Assembly: GCA_959606065.1 (NCBI GenBank)
Contig: CAUHHV010000008.1
Span: forward strand, 22,976 to 86,975
DNA length: 64,000 bases
From: an uncultured Collinsella sp.
GTDB lineage: Bacteria; Actinomycetota; Coriobacteriia; Coriobacteriales; Coriobacteriaceae
Direction: 5' to 3'
Position 1 is the first letter of the stretch, and each line of letters opens with the position of its first letter. A program made the position numbers and the translations under genes. Below the pieces are notes generated by a model, which worked only from the letters and a program-made list of their open reading frames with translations, was not told the origin of the DNA and searched no databases. Positions 54,045 to 63,152 of the stretch are shown in pieces.

Positions 54045-54371
54045 CTAGGCGTTCTTGGTTGCAGTGCGCTCATATAGGCAGATCAGCTCCTGCACGAGCT
54101 CCTGAGCAAGCATGGAGCACATGAGGTGGTCCTGAGCATGGACCAGCAACACATCCACCGACAGATGCTCGCCCGCTGCCTCAGTCGAAAGCAGCTGCGT
54201 TTGGATGTGGTGAGCCTTGATTCCCGCATCCTTTGACTGCTTCATGAGTTTGGCGGCGGCGTCAAAATCCCCCGCTTTTGCCTTTTCAAGGGCTTCGAAG
54301 GCAAGGCTGCGTGCCTCTCCCGCTGCAGCGACCAGCTGAAACGAAACCATCTCGGTTCCCTGATCGTCCAT
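54045..54371 (-). CDS. PTS lactose/cellobiose-class EIIA
   Basis: 108 residues with GAGGAG upstream. All-helical; the phosphohistidine is His78 in VLLVHAQDHLM. It accepts phosphate from HPr and hands it to EIIB, 46 bases downstream. Confidence 0.92.
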   Translation of the reverse strand: MDDQGTEMVSFQLVAAAGEARSLAFEALEKAKAGDFDAAAKLMKQSKDAGIKAHHIQTQLLSTEAAGEHLSVDVLLVHAQDHLMCSMLAQELVQELICLYERTATKNA

Positions 54372-54490
54372 AACGGTCTCCTCTCCCGTGATGTTTGGTT
54401 TGTACTTGAATATTCGAAACGCCTATCTCCCGCCCGCAATCCTCGAGGTTTATTGCAGGTAGACTGACAGGGTCATCGACAAAAGAAGTC

Positions 54491-56386
54491 TTAAGCCGTA
54501 TGCGCTTGCACAAGCGCCATCAGCTCATGCCAGGACCGGCGCTCGCGTAGGCGCTCGACCCCCTGGCGGTCCATAAAGATCTCGGCGAGCAGTGAGCTCA
54601 AGATCCGCGCCTCATCGCCGCCCGACCGGGCAAACGACACCATAAAGACGATATCGACCTCATGGCCGTATTCGTCCCAAAGAATGGGATGTTCGAGCAG
54701 GCCCACGGTAACAAAGGCCTCGGCGCTCAAGGGATGCATCCCATGGGGCATGGCTACCCCATTGCCAAACGAGGTGGCACTCGCGCTCTCGCGCTCGGCG
54801 ACCTCTTGGGCAAACTGGGCATCGACACGGCCGCTCTCGACGGCGCGCTCGGAGAGATATCGGAGAACGGCCTGCTTCGACGACGCCTCAACGCGGTTGA
54901 AGAACAGGGCACGGCTAAAGAAAGAGCTCACGGAGTCCGATTGCGCAGTGTCGTCGCTCAGCACCTTGCGGATAGCGTTGACATCGCTCGTCTCCAAGAA
55001 GAAATCGGCCTCGCGGACGGGCACGGGCAACTTGACGTTGAGCGGCACCGTTGTGAACACGTAGTCGATGTGCGAAAAATCGAACGTTCCCACGCGGGCG
55101 ACATCGCATGTCTCAATCGAATCGATATACATGCCAAACTGCTTGCGGTACTGGTGCTCGAGCATACGGGCGCTTCCCGCTCCCGAGGCGCACACGATCA
55201 GGATGCGCTTGCGACGCGGCTGGTCGGCTTGCTGCTCGAGGGCCAGGGCAAATGCCATGGCGATGTAGCCGAGCTCTTCATCAGAGGGCTGGCTGCCAAA
55301 ATGACGCTCGAGCACCTGCGAGGTGCCAGCTGCCATCGAATAGGCCAACGGAAACCTCGTCTTGATATCGGGCAGCATGGGGTTATCCATATGCATGTGA
55401 TATTCAAGGCGATAGCCCAGAGGGCCGATATGCCGAGCAAGGTTCATGCGAAGTTCAAGATCGCCGCTAAAGTCAAACCTAAACTCATCGTTGACCGCAC
55501 GTACCATCTCGGAAGCAATCTCCCACATCTCGTCCGAGATAACGGCAGAGCCCTTCTCGGGCACGCCCGTGCCCCTACCGAGCAAATGGATTGCGATAAA
55601 GGCAACCTCTTCTCGGGGCATGCTCACGCCCAGGGCATCCTTGATGTTTGCGGCAATCTGGAAAGCCGCGGCGTATTCGCGCGTTCCCTCCAGTTTTTGA
55701 ACGTCCGATTCTGCAGCTGGGACATAGCAGCCCTGCTCGATGCGGCCAAGAGCAATGTAAAGATGCATGATGAGATTGCGGGATGCCAGCGAGCTCACCG
55801 TGACGGGCGAGGCCGTCAGGGCATCGTCCACACATGCGGCGATGGCCCGCAGGCGCTCGGCGAGCTTTGCATCGTCGGTGTCGGGCAACACGGGCCTCAC
55901 CAGCGAGGCCAGGCACAGGCGCCGTTGTGACTCCCCGCCCGCAACGCGGATTCCGTAGCGTGGGCGCTTTTCGAGCGTTAAGTCAAATTGGGCGAGTTTC
56001 TGCTCTACCAGACGCATGTCATTGGACAGAGTCCGCGCCGAAACGTAGAGTAAATCCGCATACTCCTCAATCGTCACCCACTGGGACCGCATGAGGAGGT
56101 CGTTAAGAAGGAAGGACACACGGCCATCGCGCGTATCAGGAATGCCCGGATGGGCCAGAGCCGCACCGTCTAGCAAGCGAGCAAGCTCATCTGCACGTGC
56201 AACATCGATACGATACTGCCCCTTGCTGCCAACGATGCGTGCAACCCCTGCAAGGCTGTCGTTTGCGCGATGGATATAGTTTCTCACGGCGCGCTCGCTT
56301 ACCTCGAGACGCTTGGCAAGTACCGCGACAGCGACAGGCTGAGCGTCCTCGATCATATTTACAAGCTGCTTGACGCGAGCATCCAT
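54491..56386 (-). CDS. PRD-containing PTS-regulated transcriptional activator
   Basis: 631 residues: HTH (about 15-40) and a second HTH/Mga part (90-130), PRD1 (His208, His267), PRD2 (His319), an EIIB-like domain with Cys399 (IVCASGAGS) and an EIIA-like domain with His548 (NGVAMPHGMHPLS). PRD2 has no second conserved His in YIAMAFALAL. Phosphorylation by HPr and by the cellobiose EIIs should set its activity on the operon that follows 120 bases downstream. Confidence 0.9.
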   Translation of the reverse strand: MDARVKQLVNMIEDAQPVAVAVLAKRLEVSERAVRNYIHRANDSLAGVARIVGSKGQYRIDVARADELARLLDGAALAHPGIPDTRDGRVSFLLNDLLMRSQWVTIEEYADLLYVSARTLSNDMRLVEQKLAQFDLTLEKRPRYGIRVAGGESQRRLCLASLVRPVLPDTDDAKLAERLRAIAACVDDALTASPVTVSSLASRNLIMHLYIALGRIEQGCYVPAAESDVQKLEGTREYAAAFQIAANIKDALGVSMPREEVAFIAIHLLGRGTGVPEKGSAVISDEMWEIASEMVRAVNDEFRFDFSGDLELRMNLARHIGPLGYRLEYHMHMDNPMLPDIKTRFPLAYSMAAGTSQVLERHFGSQPSDEELGYIAMAFALALEQQADQPRRKRILIVCASGAGSARMLEHQYRKQFGMYIDSIETCDVARVGTFDFSHIDYVFTTVPLNVKLPVPVREADFFLETSDVNAIRKVLSDDTAQSDSVSSFFSRALFFNRVEASSKQAVLRYLSERAVESGRVDAQFAQEVAERESASATSFGNGVAMPHGMHPLSAEAFVTVGLLEHPILWDEYGHEVDIVFMVSFARSGGDEARILSSLLAEIFMDRQGVERLRERRSWHELMALVQAHTA

Positions 56387-56568
56387 GTCCTCCTCCTTTC
56401 CCTGCGTCTAGTCTAACGCGGTAAAGAATGACACTCCACGTCGCGCTCGTTCCGCCAACTCGGAACAGGTTGCGGGGAGTCCAGCTGAGCTATGGAGAGC
56501 CTGGGGAGAGGGCCCGAAGGCAATGCGTCGGTGTGGGATGCGCCTTCCCAGCCATTGGGCAGTCATTG
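56387..56568. other. Gap with decayed repeat fragments
   Basis: Upstream region of the PRD regulator. It contains GGGATGCGCCTTCC (56536), the motif seen three times at 50520-50665. No gene is seen. The rest of the gap to 56819 holds the repeats and terminator listed separately. Confidence 0.5.
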
Positions 56569-56641
56569 GGGACAGACTTAAATGAGTAGTCGTTGTGAAC
56601 GTTGTTGTTTGACTAGTCGTTTAAGAACGTCCCCAATGGCT
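56569..56641. repeat. Chimeric REP palindrome
   Basis: The left part (AGTCATTGGGGACAGACTTA, then AATGAGTAGTCGTT) is of the 50742 type. The right part (GACTAGTCGTTTAAGAACGT, then CCCCAATGGCT) is of the 10391 type. The two halves no longer pair along their inner arms. It looks like a recombination or conversion product of two REP types. Confidence 0.75.
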
Positions 56642-56642
56642 A

Positions 56643-56697
56643 TTAAGGACTGTCCCAAGCTGCCGGCAGGAAAGGACCGTCCCCAAGTGCCGGGTTT
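56643..56697. repeat. 55-base repeat block, second copy
   Basis: Matches 50685-50739, including GTCCCAAGCTGCCGGC and GTCCCCAAGTGCCGG, with about eight differences. Confidence 0.75.
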
Positions 56698-56718
56698 GTC
56701 CCCAATGACTAGGTGAAT

Positions 56719-56811
56719 AGCAAAAGCCCCGCAGTCGGAGCGGACTGCGGGGCTCGTGAAGAGAGGCTAGTTTGTGGGCGTCTTGCCTGGCGCCCACGGG
56801 AGAGGCAACAG
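56719..56811 (-). repeat. Terminator and 3' region of arcC, duplicated at window end
   Basis: A GCCCCGCAGTC/GACTGCGGGGC terminator stem with TTTT on the minus strand (56722-56753) and a second hairpin GTGGGCG/CGCCCAC (about 56774-56799). All 93 bases recur at 63908-64000 with two differences. Confidence 0.88.
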
Positions 56812-56819
56812 AGTAGAGG

Positions 56820-57782
56820 CTACTCGTGGATGCGGGTACCGGAGAGGCCGGCCATGGTCTCGGCGGCCTTGTCCAGGGCGCCGATGATGCAGGTGCGGCC
56901 CTTGCGGGAGCGGGCGAACTTGATGGCGGCGCGGACCTTGGGCTCCATGGAGCCCTTGCCGAACTGGCCCTCGTCGGCCAGGCGCTCGGCCTCGTCGGCG
57001 GTGAGGTCCTCGAGCTCCTCCTGGTTGGGCTTGCCGAAGTTGATGGCGACATGCTCGACGGCGGTCAGCAGGAACAGGACGTCGGCGTCGCAGTCCTCGG
57101 CCAGCAGCTCGCCGCCCAGGTCCTTGTCGATGACGGCGGGAACGCCCTTGTAGCAGCCCTTGTTCTCGTAGTCGCGGACGACGGGGATGCCGCCGCCACC
57201 GCAGGCGATGACGATGAACTCGTTGTCGAGCAGGTTGAGGATGGAGTCGGCCTCGACGATCTTCTTGGGATCGGGGGAAGCGACGACGCGACGCCAGCCG
57301 CGGCCGGAATCCTCGACGAAGACCTTGGAGGGGTCCTCGGCCATGAACTCCTTGGCCTGCTCCTCGGTGTAGAAGGGGCCGATCGGCTTGGTCGGGTTCT
57401 TGAACGCGGGATCGTCGGGATCGCACTCGATCTGGGTGACGACGGTGGCGGCGTGCCAACGCTTATAGCGCTTGTGCATCTCGCGGCCGATGCCCTGCTG
57501 CAGGTGGTAGCCGATGTAGCCCTGGGACATGGCGCCGCACTCGGGCAGCGGCATCTCGGGGGTGCCGATGGCGTCGTGGGCGGCGGCGAAGGCGTTCTGG
57601 ATCATGCCGACCTGCGGGCCGTTGCCGTGGGTGATGATGATCTCGTTGCCCTGCTCGATGAGGCCGAGGAGCGCGTGGGCGGTGTTGCTCACGGCCTCGA
57701 TCTGCTCGACGGGGTTGTTGCCGAGGGCGTTGCCGCCGAGGGCGACGACGATGCGGTCGGGCTTACCGTACGGTTTACTCAT
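56820..57782 (-). CDS. arcC: Carbamate kinase
   Basis: 320 residues. Last step of the arginine deiminase pathway: carbamoyl phosphate plus ADP gives ATP, CO2 and ammonia. The amino-acid-kinase motifs are VALGGNALG, THGNGPQVG, ACGGGGIPVV and GSMEPKVRAAIKF. Last gene of the yfcC-like/arcA/arcB/arcC operon, 23 bases after arcB. Its 3' flank is duplicated beyond 63908. Confidence 0.95.
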   Translation of the reverse strand: MSKPYGKPDRIVVALGGNALGNNPVEQIEAVSNTAHALLGLIEQGNEIIITHGNGPQVGMIQNAFAAAHDAIGTPEMPLPECGAMSQGYIGYHLQQGIGREMHKRYKRWHAATVVTQIECDPDDPAFKNPTKPIGPFYTEEQAKEFMAEDPSKVFVEDSGRGWRRVVASPDPKKIVEADSILNLLDNEFIVIACGGGGIPVVRDYENKGCYKGVPAVIDKDLGGELLAEDCDADVLFLLTAVEHVAINFGKPNQEELEDLTADEAERLADEGQFGKGSMEPKVRAAIKFARSRKGRTCIIGALDKAAETMAGLSGTRIHE

Positions 57783-57805
57783 AGTATTCGTTCACTTCCC
57801 AGCTA

Positions 57806-58813
57806 CTAGCGAAGCGTCGCGTACATCATGGCCTTAATGGTATGCATGCGGTTCTCGGCCTCCTGGAACACACGAGACTGCGCGCTCTCAAAGACCTCGT
57901 CGGAAACCTCCATCTCGGTCACGCCGAACTTCTCGGCAATCTCGGCGCCGATGGTGGTCTGCGTATCGTGGAAGCTCGGCAGGCAGTGCATAAAGATGGC
58001 GCCGGGGTTTGCCTTGGCCATGACCTCGGGCGTTACTCGATAGGGAGAGAGAAGATCGATTCGGCTCTTCCACAGCTCCTCAGCCTGGCCCATACCGACC
58101 CAAACGTCCGTATAGATCACGTCTGCATCCTTGACGCCCTCGTCGATATCCTCAGTGAGCTGGATCGTGCAGCCATTCTGAGCGGCGATCTCCTGGCAGC
58201 GCTCAAGAAGCTCGGGATCGAAGTGCGTGGCGCCCTCGACATCGCCCTTGGGTCCGCAGGAGCAGAAGTTAATGCCGAGCTTGGCGCAGATAACCATCAG
58301 GGAGTCGCTGACGTTGCCCTGCTCCTTGCCCATATAGGTGAGCTTCATGCCGCGCGTGTCGCCAAACTCCTCACGCATGGTAAGAATGTCGGCAAGGGCC
58401 TGGGTGGGATGGTACTCGTTGGTCAGACCGTTCCAGACGGGAACGCCAGCCTTGGCGGCAAGCTCCTCGACGATCGACTGGTCGGAGCCGCGATACTCAA
58501 TACCGTCATACATGCGACCGAGCACGCGGGCGGTATCCTCGATGGACTCTTTCTTGCCCATCTGCGACGAGCCGGGGTCGAGGTAGGTCACGCCCATACC
58601 CAGGTCCATACCGCCGACCTCGAAGGCACAGCGCGTGCGCGTGGAGGTCTTCTCAAACAGCAGGACAATGTTCTTGCCCTCGAGAAAGCGGTGCGGATAA
58701 CCGGCGCGCTTCATATCCTTGAAGTTCTTTGAGAGGTCGAGCATGTACTCGATTTCCTCGGACGTAAAGTCAAGCAGGGTAAGAACGCTTCGACCAGAAA
58801 GATTAAGAGCCAT
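57806..58813 (-). CDS. arcB: Ornithine carbamoyltransferase (catabolic)
   Basis: 335 residues from the ATG at 58813 with GAAAGGA upstream. The carbamoyl-phosphate loop STRTR is at 57-61. HPTQ (NEYHPTQALAD) and the ornithine-binding MHCLPSFHD follow. Converts citrulline and phosphate to ornithine and carbamoyl phosphate; catabolic by context between arcA and arcC. Confidence 0.95.
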   Translation of the reverse strand: MALNLSGRSVLTLLDFTSEEIEYMLDLSKNFKDMKRAGYPHRFLEGKNIVLLFEKTSTRTRCAFEVGGMDLGMGVTYLDPGSSQMGKKESIEDTARVLGRMYDGIEYRGSDQSIVEELAAKAGVPVWNGLTNEYHPTQALADILTMREEFGDTRGMKLTYMGKEQGNVSDSLMVICAKLGINFCSCGPKGDVEGATHFDPELLERCQEIAAQNGCTIQLTEDIDEGVKDADVIYTDVWVGMGQAEELWKSRIDLLSPYRVTPEVMAKANPGAIFMHCLPSFHDTQTTIGAEIAEKFGVTEMEVSDEVFESAQSRVFQEAENRMHTIKAMMYATLR

Positions 58814-58854
58814 GATTTGAGTCCTTTCGGTTGTTGGAACACACAAGGAGGGAT

Positions 58855-58882
58855 GGGCGGCGCAGACGCACACGCGCCGCCC
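58855..58882 (-). other. Hairpin between arcA and arcB
   Basis: GGGCGGCGC and GCGCCGCCC, 9-bp stem without a U-run. It may be an mRNA-processing or stability element inside the operon. Confidence 0.6.
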
Positions 58883-58899
58883 AGATACGCTAACGCTGA

Positions 58900-60144
58900 C
58901 TAGATTTCCTCACGCCAGAACGGCATGGTCATGCAGCGCGGGCCGCCGCGACCGCGAGAAAGCTCCTCGGAGGGGGCGACGAGCAGCTCGACGCCGGCCT
59001 TGTAAAGAGCATCGTTGGTGACAACGTTGCGCTCATACACGCAGACCTTGCCCGGTGCGACCGCAAGAGTGTTGGAACCATCGTTCCACTGCTCACGAGA
59101 AGCCTCGATCGGATCGCCACCACCGCACTCAATCATGGTGATGTGGTCCATACCCGTCGCAAGCTCGAGAATATGCTGCAGGGTGCCCTCGAGCTCCTCG
59201 ATATGCACCTCCCCCTCCGAATCGCCCTTGGTCAGGCGGTAGGCACGAAGCGTCTGGTAGATGCCGGGATAGACCGTGAACTTATCGCGATCGACCTGCG
59301 TGCAGACGGTGTCGAGGTGCATGTAGGCGTAGCCGTGCGGGATCTTGATGGCATAGATGTTCTCGATCTCGGCCTCATCGGAACCCCAGAACATATTCTT
59401 GGCGAGCTCATCGATGGCCGCAGTCTGGGTGCGCTCGGAAATACCGATGGCGAGCGTCTTGGCGTTGATGTTGAGGATATCGCCGCCCTCGATATGCCAC
59501 TCGCTGTTGTGGTCGTACCAGATGGGGCTACCGGCGTAATCGGGATGGTTGCGCAGCACCGTTTCGTAGAAGATTACCTCGCGGTTGCGCTGATTCCAGT
59601 ACATGCGGTTCATGGTAGCGCCCTTGCCCACGACAGCCAGAGGGTCACGGGAGAAATACGAGGCCGGCATGGGGAACAGCACCATATCGTCAGCCTTTAA
59701 CTCCTCGCCGTCCATACTGGCAAGAGAACCGCCAACCTTGGGGATCTCGAGGTCGCGAACGTAGAGGCCGCCCATGGCAGCAAGGACAAACTCCTTGTTG
59801 TCCTTAATCGAATCAAGCTTCTCGACAACGGCCTGGCGAAGGGCCGCGTTGGAGATGCCGGACTCACCCATGAACTTCGTCATGAACTCTGCGCGAGTGC
59901 CCTCGACTTTGTCAAACGTCTCAGCGAGCAGCTCTTCCATATAGACGACCTCGGCGCCAGCGCCGCGAAGAAGGCCGGTAAACTGATCGTGCTCTTTCTG
60001 GGCATAGTCCAGATAGAACGCGTCGTGAATCCAAACGCGGTCGAAATCCTCCGCCTTCATGTTTACAAGATCCATACCGGGGCGATGGACGCACACCTTC
60101 TTGAGGGCGCCAATCTCGCTATGAACGTTCAGTCCTTTGTTCAT
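58900..60144 (-). CDS. arcA: Arginine deiminase
   Basis: 414 residues. Arginine to citrulline and ammonia. The catalytic set is complete: Asp167 (FSRDP), Glu219 (WHIEGGD), His276 and Asp278 (MHLDT) and Cys404 (GRGGPRCMT), with Arg399 five residues before the Cys. Second gene of the operon, 42 bases after the antiporter. Confidence 0.96.
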   Translation of the reverse strand: MNKGLNVHSEIGALKKVCVHRPGMDLVNMKAEDFDRVWIHDAFYLDYAQKEHDQFTGLLRGAGAEVVYMEELLAETFDKVEGTRAEFMTKFMGESGISNAALRQAVVEKLDSIKDNKEFVLAAMGGLYVRDLEIPKVGGSLASMDGEELKADDMVLFPMPASYFSRDPLAVVGKGATMNRMYWNQRNREVIFYETVLRNHPDYAGSPIWYDHNSEWHIEGGDILNINAKTLAIGISERTQTAAIDELAKNMFWGSDEAEIENIYAIKIPHGYAYMHLDTVCTQVDRDKFTVYPGIYQTLRAYRLTKGDSEGEVHIEELEGTLQHILELATGMDHITMIECGGGDPIEASREQWNDGSNTLAVAPGKVCVYERNVVTNDALYKAGVELLVAPSEELSRGRGGPRCMTMPFWREEI

Positions 60145-60186
60145 CTCTATCCTTCTTTCTCACAACTTGTATGTGGGGTTTTGCAT

Positions 60187-61623
60187 TTACGGCAGGGGGA
60201 TAAGACCCGAAACCGCAGTGAATGCCATGCAGATAACGCTTACGACCAGGAAGAATTTCCAAGCGACCTTCCACCACTGGCCAAGCGGAATCTTACAGAC
60301 GCCAAGACCGGCAACGAGCATCGCGCTTGTCGGCGAAATGAGAGACATGGCAGCACTGCCCATGGAAAGGCCGGTAACTGCAGCCTCGGGGTTTAAGCCC
60401 ATCAGCTCAACAAGCGGGCCGAAAATGGGAATCGTAAGAGCAGCGATGCCCGAGGAGCTCGGAACGAGGATCGACAGAAGGTTATCCACGACGTAGAGAA
60501 TGCTCGTAAAGATAACTGCCGGAACTCCAGAGAGAGCCGTGGCGAGCGTGTTGAGAATCGTATCGATGATGAGGCCGTCATTGGCGATTACGAGGATTCC
60601 GCGGGCGAGGCCAACAACGATGGCAGAGAACGCGAAGTCTGCAATTCCCTTAACGAACTCGCCAGCGATCTCCTTCTCATTCATCCCGGAAACAACACCC
60701 GAAAGAAGGGCCATGGCCAAGAAAATCGCAGAGATTTCGTTCATGTACCAGCCCTGGGCCACCAGACCCCAAATGATGGCGGCAAGTCCAAGCACGAAAA
60801 TAACCATAACGGCTTTCTGCCTACCGGTGAACTCGCTATCGAGGAGATTCTCGTCCGCACCAAACTCTTTGCGCTTCTCGATATCATCGTGGAAAGCTGG
60901 GGATGCCTCGGGATTCTTCTTAACCTTGAGGGCATACATCACAACCCATGCGATGGCAACTGCAGTGAGCACGACAAGGGCGATAGTACGCAACCAAAGC
61001 TGGGGGTTGCCCTGGATACCGAGGATGCCCTGGGAAATCAGGACGTTGAACGGGTTTACGGTAGATGCGATGTATCCGATACGGGCACCCACAAACACCG
61101 TCATGAACGCTGTAATTGAGTCGAAGCCCATGGCCATCATGATCGGCATAAGAATCGCAAAGAACGGAAGCGTCTCCTCTGCCATACCAAAGGTGCTGCC
61201 GCCCAAGGCAAAAAGCACCATTAGGATCGGAATGATGAGGACGTCCTTGCTCTTGAACTTCTTCACCACTCGGGCGACGCCGCTCGTGATGGCTCCGGTC
61301 GCCGTGATGACCTGGAAGGAACCTCCCACGATCATAATGAATGCAACGACCTCGACCGCTTGCTGGATGCCGATCGCAGGGGCCTCAAGTACTTCGAAGA
61401 TGCCTTGGCGAAGATCGACCTCGTTGCCGTCCTCGTCCGTATAGACCTTATCGACAGGCTCATAGGTGCCCGAGACCGTTACCTCGCGACCGTTAACCTC
61501 CTGGCGCTCAAACGAACCCGAAGGCACGACCCAGGTCAGAACGGCAAATACGGCCATCAAGACGAGAATGATGGTGTACACGTGCGGGACTCGAAGAGTG
61601 CGCTTCTTTTCTGTCTCTGCCAT
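60187..61623 (-). CDS. YfcC-family antiporter, probable arginine/ornithine exchanger
   Basis: 478 residues, about twelve membrane helices, with GGSTFGMAEETLPF and SILVPSSSGIAALTIP as family signatures. It is not of the classic ArcD (APC) type, but members of the YfcC group replace ArcD in many deiminase operons. Position as first gene before arcA supports arginine-for-ornithine exchange. Confidence 0.88.
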   Translation of the reverse strand: MAETEKKRTLRVPHVYTIILVLMAVFAVLTWVVPSGSFERQEVNGREVTVSGTYEPVDKVYTDEDGNEVDLRQGIFEVLEAPAIGIQQAVEVVAFIMIVGGSFQVITATGAITSGVARVVKKFKSKDVLIIPILMVLFALGGSTFGMAEETLPFFAILMPIMMAMGFDSITAFMTVFVGARIGYIASTVNPFNVLISQGILGIQGNPQLWLRTIALVVLTAVAIAWVVMYALKVKKNPEASPAFHDDIEKRKEFGADENLLDSEFTGRQKAVMVIFVLGLAAIIWGLVAQGWYMNEISAIFLAMALLSGVVSGMNEKEIAGEFVKGIADFAFSAIVVGLARGILVIANDGLIIDTILNTLATALSGVPAVIFTSILYVVDNLLSILVPSSSGIAALTIPIFGPLVELMGLNPEAAVTGLSMGSAAMSLISPTSAMLVAGLGVCKIPLGQWWKVAWKFFLVVSVICMAFTAVSGLIPLP

Positions 61624-61743
61624 CTCTCCTCCTTAATTCAGGGGTTTTTCGTTGTCGGCAAAGCCATTGTGTCATCGCGCAAAACACCCTTCCGTCTCTT
61701 CGCCCGCCAGCGAAGCGCATCGACCCGTAAACGGACTTTAGAT

Positions 61744-61788
61744 TGACGTAATTCATCAATTATCACTTTTGATAGATGTTTAACGTCA
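61744..61788. promoter_or_regulatory. Triple nested palindrome in the arginine divergent promoter
   Basis: TGACGT/ACGTCA, CATC/GATG and TATCA/TGATA share one centre near 61766. It lies 121 bases upstream of the antiporter start and 113 bases upstream of the arcA paralogue start, in AT-rich DNA. It is the best candidate operator for either ArgR or the XRE regulator at 63153. Confidence 0.6.
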
Positions 61789-61900
61789 CTTATTTACTTG
61801 GGTCGTGCCATTCTCCTGTGGCAAACATGATGTAAATTGAAACAAGCTTCTAATGTGACACTATGGAAGCGATCAATACTCATCGCCAAAGCGAGGTCAC

Positions 61901-63151
61901 ATGTCCGCATTGCATGTTCAAAACGAAATAGGAAAGCTAAAAAGGGTCCTGCTGCACTGCCCCGGCCCCGAAACGCGCAACTACCCCGACGGCCAGTTCA
62001 ATCAAGTCTTTACGCTACGCCCTTCTAGCAATTCATTTGATCTTGAAAAGGCTCTTGGGGAGCATCATGCTTACTCGGCAATGCTCGAGCACGAAGGAGT
62101 AGAGATTCTCTATCTCGAGAACCTTCTTACCGAAGCCCTTGATGCGACAGAGCAAGCGCGTCGCTCTTTTATCGATAGCTACATTTCAGAATGCGGCGCG
62201 AGGGGCATGGAGCTCGAGTCCGCCATTCGCGAGTATCTTGAGCATATCGAAGGTTCCCGCGACCTGGTCCAGGCAGCCGTCAACGGCGTTCGCTACTCCC
62301 AGGTCTTCGACACGAACAAGGAGGTGTTCAGCCTCTCAAAGCTGACGGGAGACGCATACTCACCCGACGACCTTCTCATAGCCCCCCTTAACACCATGTG
62401 GTTTACGCGCGATCCAGCAAGCGTCATCGGCGAAGGTGTCACGCTCAACCATATGTACTGGCCAGAGCGCAACCGTGAGGTTATCGCCTATAAAACGATT
62501 TTTAACTATCATCCGGATTTCCGCGAGACTCCTCAGTTCTTCAAGCATGAATCGACTTACCACATTGAAGGCGGCGACCTTCACAACCTCAACAGCGAAA
62601 ATGTAGCCGTTGGCATCTCTCAACGAACCGAGCCAGCAGCTATAGACACCCTAGCGAACAACTTGCTCTGGGACGAGAACTCGACTATTGAGTCCGTATG
62701 GGCCATTGAGGTTCCCTACGATGATCTCTGCATTCATCTCGACACATACTTTGCTCGTGTTAACTATGAGACATTCCTCATTGACCGGGAGCTCCTGGAC
62801 CAAGCGCGGGTCTACTGCATTACACGAGGCAGATCGGAAAGGACAACCCGGGCGCGTCATGTCGAAGGCGGACTAAAAGAAGCGCTGGGATTAGCCCTGG
62901 GTTTAAGTTCACCGCAATTTATCCCTTGCGGCGGCTCAAATCCCGGAGCGGCAGAGGTCGAAAGAACCAACAATGCTATAAGCACGCTTTGCCTGGAGCC
63001 CGGCAAGGTCTGCGTATACGAAGAGAACACCGAGACGAACAAGGCACTGGAGCAGGCCGGTATTGAACTTGTTCCCATCTCCATCTTCGAGCTGACAAAC
63101 GGCTTTGGCGGCCCCAACTGCCTCTGCCTTCCCCTCGTCCGCGCTTCATAA
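61901..63151 (+). CDS. Divergent arginine deiminase paralogue
   Basis: 416 residues with GAGGTCAC before the ATG. It keeps Asp171 (FTRDP), Glu223 (YHIEGGD), His279 and Asp281 (IHLDT) and Cys407 (GGPNC). The Arg five residues before the Cys (Arg399 in the arcA of this window) is Phe402, and the CGGGDP of arcA is CGGSNP. The amidino-transfer core should work, but the substrate pocket is altered, so another guanidine compound or a sensory role is possible. Codon use is more AT-rich than the arcABC genes, suggesting separate acquisition. Confidence 0.85.
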   Translation: MSALHVQNEIGKLKRVLLHCPGPETRNYPDGQFNQVFTLRPSSNSFDLEKALGEHHAYSAMLEHEGVEILYLENLLTEALDATEQARRSFIDSYISECGARGMELESAIREYLEHIEGSRDLVQAAVNGVRYSQVFDTNKEVFSLSKLTGDAYSPDDLLIAPLNTMWFTRDPASVIGEGVTLNHMYWPERNREVIAYKTIFNYHPDFRETPQFFKHESTYHIEGGDLHNLNSENVAVGISQRTEPAAIDTLANNLLWDENSTIESVWAIEVPYDDLCIHLDTYFARVNYETFLIDRELLDQARVYCITRGRSERTTRARHVEGGLKEALGLALGLSSPQFIPCGGSNPGAAEVERTNNAISTLCLEPGKVCVYEENTETNKALEQAGIELVPISIFELTNGFGGPNCLCLPLVRAS

Positions 63152-63152
63152 C

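Noticed and set aside
61901..63151. Arginine deiminase paralogue as a dead duplicate
   Set aside because: The frame is intact and Cys, His, Asp and Glu of the core are all kept, so a functional but changed enzyme is more likely.
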